A DNA stretch of 57,643 nucleotides, taken from the NCBI GenBank assembly GCA_937996595.1, contig CALKVC010000161.1, forward strand, positions 1-57,643. The letters run 5' to 3'. The position numbers were made by a program, and so were the translations under genes. The notes beneath the pieces were generated by a model that saw only the letters and a list, made by a program, of their open reading frames with translations, made no database searches and was not told where the DNA came from. Positions 1-7,963 of the stretch are shown here, piece by piece. Positions within the stretch are counted from its first letter, which is position 1. Every line of letters starts with the position of its first letter. The stretch is from an uncultured Chitinophagaceae bacterium. GTDB taxonomy: Bacteria > Bacteroidota > Bacteroidia > Chitinophagales > Chitinophagaceae.

Positions 1-31
1 ACTGGAGTTCAGACGTGTGCTCTTCCGATCT
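1..31. other. Illumina TruSeq adapter remnant
   Basis: The first 31 bases start ACTGGAGTTC and end GCTCTTCCGATCT, which is the Illumina TruSeq read-2 adapter as I know it. It is not biological sequence; genome sequence starts at about base 32. Bases 32-124 hold no gene that I can see. Confidence 0.97.
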
Positions 32-124
32 ATCCATCTCCGTTTTGGCCAGCTTTTAACTATTGCCGGATAATCCCATCCACCCTTATCCGTTCTAATA
101 TTCATACATCATACATAGAATCAT

Positions 125-721
125 ATGCAATGGGTGCCGGCTTTATATTGTTTACTTATTTCATCCGGATGGGGTTATCCCATTAACAACCCTAATTTGA
201 TTGCTGTTTATGATGCTCAGGCAAAATGCGTTTCCCTGAAATGGCAAAATATTGATCCCGGTAAATCCGGTTACATATTACAACGAAGCCATGATAACCG
301 GTTGTGGGTTGATATTAATTATGCAGGAGCTGACGAAAACAGGAAAAACAAACTGATTTCATATATAGATTTCCGGTTTCACCATGATATTACCTATTAC
401 AGGCTCCAGATAAATCAATCGGGCCAGGTTCGTTATACGGAATCAATCAGCATTCAAATTGGCACCGGAAATGGAAACTGGATCATGTACCCTGTTCCGG
501 TAGACCACCTGATAAACCTGCAATACAAGGGCAGCGAAGCCATACTGGATGTAATTGATGTATATATTATGAACATGAAAGGATATGTGCTTTTACGTAA
601 AAGGTATTCGAGCCTTGCCAGGCAAATCCAGCTACCGGTAGATAACCTGGGCAAAGGTTTTTACGAAATCTATATCATGATAAATGAAAGGATTGTTTGG
701 AAACAAGCGTTCATAAAATAA
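125..721 (+). CDS. Secreted protein with C-terminal T9SS-like sorting domain
   Basis: A 198-residue protein of unknown specific function. It starts with a short hydrophobic signal-like segment (about residues 1-18). The last 80 residues follow the pattern of a type IX secretion type A sorting domain: a YPVPV motif (like YPNPV), then a beta-rich stretch, then an L-GKGFYEIYI block and a terminal KQAFIK. The middle part (about 20-110) has the strand pattern of a beta-sandwich and contains SGYILQRS, as in fibronectin-III-like regions. I infer export through the T9SS to the surface or medium; a PorP/SprF protein lies at 52.9 kb. It is convergent with the next gene. The N-terminus lies only about 90 bases from the contig end, so a longer protein truncated by the contig edge cannot be fully excluded. 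Confidence 0.75.
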   Translation: MQWVPALYCLLISSGWGYPINNPNLIAVYDAQAKCVSLKWQNIDPGKSGYILQRSHDNRLWVDINYAGADENRKNKLISYIDFRFHHDITYYRLQINQSGQVRYTESISIQIGTGNGNWIMYPVPVDHLINLQYKGSEAILDVIDVYIMNMKGYVLLRKRYSSLARQIQLPVDNLGKGFYEIYIMINERIVWKQAFIK

Positions 722-746
722 TAATCAATTGATATTAACTGCCAGG

Positions 747-1238
747 TCAGAAACTTCCTGCCACTTCCTTCATAGAAAAACTGCCAATAAATTCGCGTAT
801 GAATTTACCCTTTTTATTATACAGGTAAACGGAAGGGTATTGCTTCAGGTTATAAAAAGTTCCCAGGTAAAATGCAGCATCGCGGGCCATGGTAATATTG
901 GGATAATCTGCCATATTATTATCCCGGAAAAATGTTTGGGTCATTGCATAACTATTAGAAGAAACCATGATTACCTGTACATTTTTAAATAAGTGTATTT
1001 GCTGAAGCAGGTCTTTTGTGGCTTGAACGCAATGGTCGCAATCGGGGCTGAACAGCATGATCATGGTTGCTTTTCGCCTGCCTAAATCATCCCTGGTAAA
1101 GGTTGTACTATCGGGTAATTTTACCAGGTTGAACACCGGCAGGGTTGGAAACCGCTTATAAACAGCCAGGCTGTCGGCTTGTGCTTCAGCAGGTTGAGAA
1201 CCAATAAACAATAAGCAAAATAGCCAAATCCTCTTCAT
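747..1238 (-). CDS. Thioredoxin-like (TlpA/redoxin) periplasmic protein
   Basis: A 163-residue exported protein with a signal peptide (about residues 1-19, ending AEA-Q) and a thioredoxin fold. The active-site motif CDHC (C67, C70) follows the strand MIMLFSP, and a cis-proline segment QYPSVYLY lies near residue 137. The family (AhpC/TSA or TlpA-like) reduces or exchanges disulfides in the periplasm; the substrate cannot be told here. The CxxC interior DH differs from the usual GP/PH, so the redox potential may differ. It stands alone, convergent with the upstream secreted protein and divergent from efp. Start at ATG 1238 is supported by the signal peptide. Confidence 0.8.
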   Translation of the reverse strand: MKRIWLFCLLFIGSQPAEAQADSLAVYKRFPTLPVFNLVKLPDSTTFTRDDLGRRKATMIMLFSPDCDHCVQATKDLLQQIHLFKNVQVIMVSSNSYAMTQTFFRDNNMADYPNITMARDAAFYLGTFYNLKQYPSVYLYNKKGKFIREFIGSFSMKEVAGSF

Positions 1239-1304
1239 AGGGTAAATCTACAGTTTTACCCGCAAACGGCTAAAAAAAGCAAAAAACAGGGCAAGCATTA
1301 AGTT

Positions 1305-1335
1305 TTCGCCATTACAGTTTCAATCCCTACTTTTG
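1305..1335 (+). promoter_or_regulatory. Predicted Bacteroidota-type promoter of efp
   Basis: TACTTTTG at 1328-1335 matches the Bacteroidota -7 element TAnnTTTG. A TTCG tetramer 19 bases upstream (1305-1308) sits where the -33 TTTG box is expected, with one mismatch. The efp start codon follows 20 bases after the -7 element. Confidence 0.6.
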
Positions 1336-1355
1336 CAGCCTTAAATATTCATTTT

Positions 1356-1922
1356 ATGGCAACAACAGCAGATATCCGTTCGGGATTGATATTAAAGATT
1401 GACGGCAGTTTATATTCAGTGATCGAATTCGGACAAAATAAAACAGCCCGTGCCGCTGCAAAAGTATGGGCAAAACTGAAAGGTGTTGACAATGCCCGCA
1501 CCATTGAAGTTACCTGGAACAGCGGTGAAACGATTTTCCCGGTAAGGGTTGAACGTAAACCATACCAGTATTTATATAAGGATGATACCGGCTACAGTTT
1601 TATGGATACAGCCACTTTTGAACAGATTACTGTTGCCGAAAACATGATTGACGCTCCTAAATTCCTGAAAGACGGCCAGGAGGTTTCTGTATTGGTTAAT
1701 GGTGAAACGGATATGCCAATGAGTGTTGAACTACCAGACAAGATCGTATTATTGGTAACCTACAGCGAACCGGGCATGAAAGGCGATACGGCAACCAGGA
1801 CGCTGAAACCTGCCACTGTAGAAACTGGTGCTACCGTTAACGTTCCATTATTTGTTAATGAAGGTGAGCTGATCAGGGTGAATTCAAAAACCGGTGAATA
1901 TATTGAAAGGGTTAAGGACTAA
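1356..1922 (+). CDS. efp: Elongation factor P, variant tip loop
   Basis: Elongation factor P (188 residues, full length) binds between the P and E sites of the ribosome and relieves stalling at polyproline stretches. All three domains are present: KOW-like N domain (1-65), OB domain (66-130) with the FMDTATFEQI block, and the C-terminal OB domain with YSEPGMKGDTATRTLKPA and the terminal TGEYIERVK signature. What is odd is the N-domain loop that carries the modified residue. The usual VKPGKGPAF reads NKTARAAAK, so the lysine at the tip (K34 of E. coli) is replaced by R32. The register after this residue to AKLKG is conserved. The loop resembles NKSGRNAA of EarP-type EF-Ps, whose R32 is rhamnosylated, more than the lysylated type. 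Neither EpmA nor EarP is visible in this window. A hairpin terminator follows. Confidence 0.96.
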   Translation: MATTADIRSGLILKIDGSLYSVIEFGQNKTARAAAKVWAKLKGVDNARTIEVTWNSGETIFPVRVERKPYQYLYKDDTGYSFMDTATFEQITVAENMIDAPKFLKDGQEVSVLVNGETDMPMSVELPDKIVLLVTYSEPGMKGDTATRTLKPATVETGATVNVPLFVNEGELIRVNSKTGEYIERVKD

Positions 1923-1966
1923 TTTCATTGATCAGGTATTCGAAACAATATAACGCAATTCATTAG

Positions 1967-1996
1967 CGGGAGGCATTTATGCTTCCTGTTTTTTTT
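1967..1996 (+). terminator. Rho-independent terminator of efp
   Basis: GGGAGGCAT (1968-1976) pairs with ATGCTTCCT (979-987 of the same kilobase) with G-U wobble and a two-base loop, followed by an eight-T run. It lies just past efp and its T-run touches the end of the convergent methyltransferase gene. Confidence 0.75.
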
Positions 1997-3173
1997 AGCC
2001 GGGTTGTTTAGATGCTTCTTTGGTTCCTGCATATAATTCATATTCAAAAAGCCGGCAGTCGATTTTGCTGGTATAAAATTCAATCCTGCGCCTGGGTTTT
2101 AAACCAATTTTTTTAGCGAGTTCCAGGTTACCGGTAAAAATAAATCCTGTATACCCTTTACATTTCTTTTTAAAGAAATCGCCCATGCGTTTATAAGTCT
2201 TTTCCAGTTCAGTTTCAATGCCAAGCCTGTCGCCATATTCAGGATTAATGTATACAACGCCATCTGTATTTTCAGGGATATGAGTTTCTTCAAAATCGCA
2301 AACCCGGAAATCAATAAGTGTTTCCACATCAGCCATGCCGGCATTTATCTTTGAAATGTTTATAGCATCTTCGCTGATATCCGTAGCAATAATCTGCAAT
2401 CCCGGAACATTAATAATTTGTTCTTCCAGTTTTGCAATAGCCTGTTTATATATGTTTTCATCATACCCCAGGATATGCATGAATGCATAATTATTCCTGA
2501 AAAGACCGGGGCGCCTGTTTGTTGCTATCAGCGCTGCTTCTATGGCCAGCGTACCGGAACCGCACATTGGATTAATAAATGCCGACCTCCTGTTCCAATT
2601 GCCTGCCAATATGGTAGCAGCAGCAAGTGATTCAAGCATCGGAGCCTTACCGGGAATTTTACGATATCCGTGTTTGGATAGCGTTTCACCGGATGTATCC
2701 ATAAAAATTTCTGCCTGGTCATCTTTCCAGTATAAATGCACTACAACGCCATGCAATTCCGGGCCGGAATTTGGCCTTTTACCAGTTTTACTCCTGAACC
2801 TGTCGGCAATGGCATCTTTCACTTTTACGTTGGCAAACAGGTTGTTACTGATGGTTTCGTTGCTAACATTACTGCTGATGGAAAAATATCCTTCCGGGGC
2901 AATCAGTTCTTCCCAGGTTATACCCAGCAGGTTATCGTATACATCATTGGCATTATGTGCCCTGAATTCCATCAAAGAAAACAATACCTGGCTGGCACAG
3001 CGAAGGTTAAGGTTCAGCGTAATGCAATCCTGCAGGCTACCCCGTAATTCAACACCCGTTTTAAAAACCCTTACCGGTGAAAACCCTAACTCAGAGATTT
3101 CCTGTTGCAGGTAAACTGATAACCTGTTGCTGCAGGTAACAATGATTTTGCTTTGCGATGTGAATGATTGCAT
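1995..3173 (-). CDS. THUMP-domain class I rRNA/RNA methyltransferase (RlmL/YpsC family)
   Basis: A SAM-dependent RNA methyltransferase of about 392 residues. The N-terminal part (to about 150) is a THUMP-type RNA-binding region; the Rossmann methyltransferase follows with the SAM-binding NPMCGSGTLAIEAA motif near residue 205 and the catalytic-loop motif NPEYGDR near 310 (NPPY in most guanine-N2 methylases, Glu in place of the second Pro). The family modifies 23S rRNA guanine (G2445 in E. coli RlmL). It is similar in length to B. subtilis YpsC and lacks the RlmK half. I choose ATG 3173 rather than ATG 3194 because a minus-strand promoter -7 element lies at 3182-3189, which would put the upstream codon outside the transcript. 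Divergent from the NYN-domain gene. Confidence 0.85.
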   Translation of the reverse strand: MQSFTSQSKIIVTCSNRLSVYLQQEISELGFSPVRVFKTGVELRGSLQDCITLNLNLRCASQVLFSLMEFRAHNANDVYDNLLGITWEELIAPEGYFSISSNVSNETISNNLFANVKVKDAIADRFRSKTGKRPNSGPELHGVVVHLYWKDDQAEIFMDTSGETLSKHGYRKIPGKAPMLESLAAATILAGNWNRRSAFINPMCGSGTLAIEAALIATNRRPGLFRNNYAFMHILGYDENIYKQAIAKLEEQIINVPGLQIIATDISEDAINISKINAGMADVETLIDFRVCDFEETHIPENTDGVVYINPEYGDRLGIETELEKTYKRMGDFFKKKCKGYTGFIFTGNLELAKKIGLKPRRRIEFYTSKIDCRLFEYELYAGTKEASKQPG

Positions 3174-3181
3174 ATATGTGG

Positions 3182-3189
3182 CAAAAGTA
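3182..3189 (-). promoter_or_regulatory. Predicted -7 element of the THUMP methyltransferase gene
   Basis: On the minus strand this reads TACTTTTG, a match to TAnnTTTG. Its last base is eight bases from the ATG at 3173, so the transcript would have a leader of only a few bases. No convincing -33 box is seen. Confidence 0.5.
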
Positions 3190-3272
3190 GTCAAATAAAA
3201 ATGCTGAACAGGGTATCCTGCTTTTTGCCTAATGTAATGCCTGTACAGCCTGAAAATGTACTACATTGTGAT

Positions 3273-4028
3273 ATGGAATTAAAAAATGAAATAAGGCTGG
3301 CGGTATTAATTGATGCCGACAACGTGCCCTATAGTAATGTGAAAGGTGTGATGGAGGAAATTGCCAAATACGGAACGCCAACGTTCAAGCGTATTTATGG
3401 CGACTGGACAAAACCCACCGTTTTTGGTTGGAAAAGTGTTTTATTGGAAAATGCCATCACACCAATACAACAGTATAGTTATACCTCGGGAAAAAATTCC
3501 AGCGATTCCGCCCTTATCATTGATGCCATGGACATTTTATATTCCGGTAAAGTGGATGGGTTTTGCATTGTATCCAGCGACAGTGATTTTACCAGGCTGG
3601 CAACACGTTTAAGAGAAGCAGGCATGAAAGTGTTTGGCATCGGGCAAAAGAAAACGCCTAATCCGTTCATTGTTTCCTGCGATAAATTCATCTATATGGA
3701 AATTATACCTATGTATGATGAAACGGAAAGTGCAGAAATAAAGCCAAAGGAAATAAAACGTAAACCAAAAGCTGCCGTTGATAAGATAGGAAAAGAAACC
3801 ATCAAGCTGATTAAAACAACCATCAATGACCTGGCTGATGAGAATGGGTGGGCGTTTTTGGGAGATGTGGGCAATTTATTGCTAAAGAAACATCCCAATT
3901 TTGACCCGAGGAATTTTGGGTTTTTAAAATTGACGCCGCTGATAAAATCATTACCACAATTTGAAATAGACAAGCGGGAAACCGACAAAGCGGGTATTAA
4001 GCTGGTTTATATCAGGAATAAGGAATGA
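3273..4028 (+). CDS. NYN-domain (PIN-like) putative RNase with OST-HTH/LOTUS domain
   Basis: A 251-residue cytosolic protein. Residues 7-145 form a NYN (DUF88/LabA-like) domain of the PIN nuclease superfamily, with acidic residues in LIDADN (D14, D16), in SDSALIIDAMD and in the SSDSDF motif that would bind Mg2+. A charged linker follows, then a C-terminal winged-helix OST-HTH/LOTUS domain (about 170-251), an RNA- or G-quadruplex-binding module in related proteins. The pairing points to RNA cleavage or RNA binding; the target is unknown. Start ATG 3273 is chosen because the NYN core begins at once after it; the reading frame stays open upstream but overlaps the divergent methyltransferase gene and its promoter. 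Confidence 0.85.
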   Translation: MELKNEIRLAVLIDADNVPYSNVKGVMEEIAKYGTPTFKRIYGDWTKPTVFGWKSVLLENAITPIQQYSYTSGKNSSDSALIIDAMDILYSGKVDGFCIVSSDSDFTRLATRLREAGMKVFGIGQKKTPNPFIVSCDKFIYMEIIPMYDETESAEIKPKEIKRKPKAAVDKIGKETIKLIKTTINDLADENGWAFLGDVGNLLLKKHPNFDPRNFGFLKLTPLIKSLPQFEIDKRETDKAGIKLVYIRNKE

Positions 4029-4051
4029 TTCAAGCTGAATACAAAACAGCT

Positions 4052-4921
4052 TTACAGGTTCATTTTTGAAATACAGGTTTCCAGGCTGTGTTTCCAGGAT
4101 GGTATTTCAATGTTGAATGTTGTTGAAATTTTTTCTGTATCTAAAACAGAATAGTGAGGCCTTTTTGCCGGGGTTGGATATTGTAAGGTACTGATAGGAT
4201 TTACCTTACAGGCAGAACCCGAAATTTCTTTTATGGCCAGCGCAAATTCATACCAATTAATGATTCCCTGATTGCAGTAATTATATATACCGGGTAACGG
4301 ATTTTCGTAGTGACAGATTATTTCCATTACAGCCTTTGCCAGATCGTTGGCATAGGTTGGGCAACCCAACTGATCGTTTACAACTGAAATGCTTTCTTTC
4401 TCATGCATCAGCCTCAACATTGTTTTTAGAAAGTTCTTACCAAAACTGCTGTATACCCAGGAAGTCCTGATGATGATCACATCAGGATTATTTTTTTGCG
4501 CTTCCTGTTCACCCAATAATTTAGAAGCTCCGTAAGTATTTACAGGTTCAGTACTATCATTTTCTTTATAGGGTACAGCAGATTTCCCGTTAAAAACATA
4601 ATCCGTTGAAAAATGAAATAACCGTGTTTCACGTTTTTTACAAATGGCAGCCAGTGCCCCAACGGCATAACCGTTTATATCAAATGCAATATCCTTTTCT
4701 GTTTCGGCTTTATCAACTGCTGTATATGCAGCGCAATTGATACAGTAAGCAATGTTGTTCGCAGATAAAAAATCCGCCACTGCCATCCGGTCGTTAACAG
4801 GTAATTGCTCTTTGGATACCAGTATGAAATTGTAGTTAGGATACTGCTCAATGATTGACCCGAATTCCTTTCCCAATTGGCCATTGGCTCCGGTTACCAG
4901 TATGTTTTGCCGGTTATTCAC
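4052..4921 (-). CDS. rfbD: dTDP-4-dehydrorhamnose reductase
   Basis: The last enzyme of dTDP-L-rhamnose synthesis: NAD(P)H reduction of dTDP-4-dehydro-L-rhamnose in the cytosol. The 289-residue extended SDR shows the Rossmann motif GANGQLG near residue 11, the STDYVF block, and the active-site YGASK (Tyr/Lys) near 131. A substrate-binding region RTSWVYSSFGKNF follows. Start is GTG at 4921, overlapping the rfbC stop as GTGA, which shows translational coupling. It is the last gene of the minus-strand nucleotide-sugar cluster. The companion genes rfbA and rfbB are not in this window. Confidence 0.93.
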   Translation of the reverse strand: MNNRQNILVTGANGQLGKEFGSIIEQYPNYNFILVSKEQLPVNDRMAVADFLSANNIAYCINCAAYTAVDKAETEKDIAFDINGYAVGALAAICKKRETRLFHFSTDYVFNGKSAVPYKENDSTEPVNTYGASKLLGEQEAQKNNPDVIIIRTSWVYSSFGKNFLKTMLRLMHEKESISVVNDQLGCPTYANDLAKAVMEIICHYENPLPGIYNYCNQGIINWYEFALAIKEISGSACKVNPISTLQYPTPAKRPHYSVLDTEKISTTFNIEIPSWKHSLETCISKMNL

Positions 4922-5484
4922 TTTTGTTGATTAAACTCAAAATTATTCTTGCAATGTGCAAAATCCGGGTGATGCGTATCTTTTTTTGAAATGATCATTT
5001 TTTCCACAGGAATCATCCAGTCAATATTCAAAGCCGGATCGTTGAACTGAATGCCTGCTTCGGCATCTTTGTTATAAAAACTATCACATTTATAAAATAC
5101 TTCTGCTGTTTCTGACAGTACAGAATAACCGTGGGCAAACCCATGGGGTATGAGTAATTGCTTGTTATTTTCCGCCGAAAGTTCCAGGCTGTATGTTTTT
5201 CCAAATGTGGGGGACCCTTTCCTGAGATCCAGAACTACATCAAGGATCGTACCTGTTAAAACCCGTATGAATTTTGTTTGAGCAAATGGCTGAAGCTGGT
5301 AATGTAACCCTCGTATAACGCCATAAGAGGATTTAGCCTGGTTGTCCTGCACAAACCGGATGTTAACGCCTTCTTCTCTGCATGTTCTCTCATTATAGCT
5401 CTCCAGGAAATAGCCCCTGCTGTCACGAAAAACAACCGGTTCAAAAATCAGCAAACCCGGAAACCCTGTTTTAAAAAATGGCAT
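4918..5484 (-). CDS. rfbC: dTDP-4-dehydrorhamnose 3,5-epimerase
   Basis: A cupin enzyme of 188 residues that epimerises C3 and C5 of dTDP-4-dehydro-6-deoxy-D-glucose, the step before RfbD. The family signature is complete: FVQDNQAKSSYGVIRGLHYQ with the catalytic His in GLHYQ (near residue 63), the LDLRKGSPTFGK segment, and LLIPHGFAHGY. The catalytic Tyr is in the VFYKC region. It overlaps rfbD by four bases. Length is that of typical RfbC. With RfbD it supplies dTDP-rhamnose for surface glycans and, in some bacteria, for EF-P rhamnosylation. Confidence 0.95.
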   Translation of the reverse strand: MPFFKTGFPGLLIFEPVVFRDSRGYFLESYNERTCREEGVNIRFVQDNQAKSSYGVIRGLHYQLQPFAQTKFIRVLTGTILDVVLDLRKGSPTFGKTYSLELSAENNKQLLIPHGFAHGYSVLSETAEVFYKCDSFYNKDAEAGIQFNDPALNIDWMIPVEKMIISKKDTHHPDFAHCKNNFEFNQQK

Positions 5485-5523
5485 AACCTCAATAATTATC
5501 TTTTGAAAATAGGCAGCGGTGGC

Positions 5524-6513
5524 TTATTTGCTGTAAACTTTTTTGAAAAAATCAATCGTATCTGCCAGGCCTTCTTCAAATTTCCTGGTTGGCATATAAC
5601 CCAGCAATTGCCTGGCCAGGCTTATATCGGCAAGCGAGTTCCTGATATCTCCTGCCCGGGGTTCTCTGTAAACAGGTTCCCAATCACTACCCAGGTAATT
5701 CCTGCAGGTATTATACAGGTAGTTAACGGAAAAATTTTCACCTACTGCCACATTATAAACCTTATTATCTGCTTCTTCGTTCTCGCTCAGCATGGCCTTT
5801 ATATTCACCTGGGTGGCATTATCAACAAATGTGAAATCCCTGGTTTGCTCACCATCGCCGTTTATATAAACCGCTGTCCTGTTCAGTATACCTTTTACAA
5901 AAAGCGGTATAACGGCTGCATAAGCCCCGTCCGGGTCCTGGCGCGGGCCAAAAATATTAAAATACCTTAACCCGATTGTTTTGATGCCATATACATCAGC
6001 AAACACACGGGCATACAGTTCATTGGTCTTTTTTGTAGCTGCATAGGGAGACAGACAGTTGCCTACCTTTTCTTCCGTTTTGGGCAGGGTTGGTTCATCG
6101 CCGTATACTGAGGATGAGGATGCGTAAACAAATTTTTTAACTTTATTGTCTATTGCAGCTTTTAACATGTTGGTAAAACCACCAACATTCACATCGTTAA
6201 AATACACCGGCTCCTTAATTGACCGTGGAACTGAACCAAGTGCAGCCTGGTGGCTGACATAATCCATACCGGTGCAAACCTGCTGACAGGTATCCTCATT
6301 TCTGATATCCCCTTCAATGAATTCAAATGCGGGATAATCTTTCAGCACAGCCAGGTTCTTTTCAAATCCATTAGCCATATTATCGAGTACGCGTACCTGT
6401 TTGGCCCCGTTTTTCAGTAAATATTCTGCAATATGGCTTCCTATAAACCCGGCACCGCCTGTAACCAGGAAACGCCTGCTGCTAATATCCTTGCTGTGAA
6501 AGTTGTTATTCAT
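5524..6513 (-). CDS. UDP-N-acetylglucosamine 4-epimerase-like SDR (WbpP/TviC type)
   Basis: A 329-residue extended SDR of the family that interconverts UDP-GlcNAc(A) and UDP-GalNAc(A). It has the NAD motif GGAGFIGSH near residue 19, the block HQAALGSVPRSI characteristic of WbpP/TviC, SSSSVYGD, and the catalytic YAATK. The C-terminal substrate domain carries FGPRQDPDGAYAAVIP and the NGDGEQTRDFTFV signature. It lies right after a WbpO/TviB-like dehydrogenase gene; the pair is the same as tviB-tviC and wbpO-wbpP, which make UDP-GalNAcA. Exact substrate specificity is inferred from this pairing. Start at ATG 6513. Confidence 0.88.
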   Translation of the reverse strand: MNNNFHSKDISSRRFLVTGGAGFIGSHIAEYLLKNGAKQVRVLDNMANGFEKNLAVLKDYPAFEFIEGDIRNEDTCQQVCTGMDYVSHQAALGSVPRSIKEPVYFNDVNVGGFTNMLKAAIDNKVKKFVYASSSSVYGDEPTLPKTEEKVGNCLSPYAATKKTNELYARVFADVYGIKTIGLRYFNIFGPRQDPDGAYAAVIPLFVKGILNRTAVYINGDGEQTRDFTFVDNATQVNIKAMLSENEEADNKVYNVAVGENFSVNYLYNTCRNYLGSDWEPVYREPRAGDIRNSLADISLARQLLGYMPTRKFEEGLADTIDFFKKVYSK

Positions 6514-6561
6514 GTACTCCGGATGCTTTTCATTTATGCTGTAAATAACGCTAAGCCGATC

Positions 6562-7851
6562 TTACAGGCTCCAATAAGCCCTGTTCTTTATTTTTCCCCT
6601 GTATGTACCTTTCAGGTCGGCAATGATGGCATGCTGCTTTGTTATGGATGAAAAATAGGCATCATCCATATTCCTGTACTCATTGTGCGGCACGGTAATG
6701 ATTACAGCGTCATAGTCCTTACCCGTTTCTTTTACCAGCCCGAAACCATATTCATGCTTCAATTCTTCACTGCTGGCATACGGATCAGTCACTTCCACAT
6801 TCAGTGAAAATGATTTAAGTTCTTTAACCACATCAGCCACTTTGCTGTTCCTGATATCACTTACATTTTCTTTAAAAGTAGCGCCCATTACCAGCACTTT
6901 CGCTTCCTTAATGTTTCCGTTGTTCTTTATGATGTGCTTCAGGATTCTTTTAGCAACATAACCGGCCATGCCATCGTTAATGGCTCTGCCGGCCAGTATT
7001 ACCTGGCTGTCGTAGCCCAGTTTTTGTGACTTATAAGTAAGGTAATACGGATCAACACCGATACAATGTCCTCCAACAAGCCCCGGTTGGAATTTCAGGA
7101 AGTTCCATTTTGTGCCGGCAGCTTCCAGCACTTCGTATGTATTTATACCCATCCTGTCGAAAATGATGGAAAGCTCATTCATTAACGCAATGTTGAGGTC
7201 ACGTTGGGTATTTTCAATAATCTTAGCTGCTTCGGCCACCTTAATAGATGATGCCCTGTGAACACCTGCCTTAACAACCAGTTCATACACTTTTGCAATG
7301 GTTTCCAGGCTCTCCGGGCAACAACCGCTTACTACTTTTACAATAGTGGTAATGGTATGTTCCTTATCGCCCGGGTTGATCCTTTCGGGTGAATAACCAA
7401 TCTTATAGTCGGTGACCATTTTGAGGCCAGAAAAGTTTTCCATAATCGGTACGCAATCTTCTTCGGTACATCCCGGGTAAACGGTGCTTTCAAAAACAAC
7501 ATAATCGCCATTTTTAAGCACTTTACCGATTGTTTCACTGGCCCTTTGAACCGGAACCAGGTCGGGCACATTGTGTTCATCAACAGGTGTTGGAACAGCC
7601 ACAATATAGAAGTTGGCTTTACGCAACACATCCAGGCTGCTGGTAAACTCTATATCGCAGCCTTCAAATTCCTTTTCATCCAATTCATTGCTCGGATCAA
7701 TATTACGGCGCATCATATCCACTCTTTCCTCATTGATATCGAAACCGATCACTTTTATTTTCTTTGCAAAGGCCAGCGCAATCGGTAGTCCTACATAACC
7801 TAAACCGATTACGGCAAGTGTCTTTCTTTTTTCCAACAAATCCTGGTACAT
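6562..7851 (-). CDS. UDP-N-acetyl-hexosamine 6-dehydrogenase (WbpO/TviB type)
   Basis: A nucleotide-sugar dehydrogenase of 429 residues that oxidises C6 of UDP-GlcNAc or UDP-GalNAc to the uronic acid with two NAD+. Domains in order: NAD-binding (VIGLGYVGLP near residue 14), a central helix, and a UDP-sugar-binding C-terminal domain with GATFKENVSDIRNSKV. The catalytic Cys is in GGHCIGVDPYYL, the form seen in WbpO/TviB/WecC, in contrast to the GGSCFPKD form of the glucose-type Ugd encoded downstream in this cluster. 112 bases separate it from the UXS gene, with no terminator seen, so one transcript is likely. Confidence 0.9.
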   Translation of the reverse strand: MYQDLLEKRKTLAVIGLGYVGLPIALAFAKKIKVIGFDINEERVDMMRRNIDPSNELDEKEFEGCDIEFTSSLDVLRKANFYIVAVPTPVDEHNVPDLVPVQRASETIGKVLKNGDYVVFESTVYPGCTEEDCVPIMENFSGLKMVTDYKIGYSPERINPGDKEHTITTIVKVVSGCCPESLETIAKVYELVVKAGVHRASSIKVAEAAKIIENTQRDLNIALMNELSIIFDRMGINTYEVLEAAGTKWNFLKFQPGLVGGHCIGVDPYYLTYKSQKLGYDSQVILAGRAINDGMAGYVAKRILKHIIKNNGNIKEAKVLVMGATFKENVSDIRNSKVADVVKELKSFSLNVEVTDPYASSEELKHEYGFGLVKETGKDYDAVIITVPHNEYRNMDDAYFSSITKQHAIIADLKGTYRGKIKNRAYWSL

Positions 7852-7963
7852 TCTGAAAATTTATTTGTTATTTAATTGTTGTATAATCCGCATTTTCTGC
7901 TGAAAAGCATAAACGCAATTCTAACAGAAAAATTATATGCAAACTGCCCTTAAAGCCGGCTAT

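Noticed and set aside
2542..3114. A 190-codon plus-strand open frame
   Set aside because: Antisense shadow of the THUMP methyltransferase gene.
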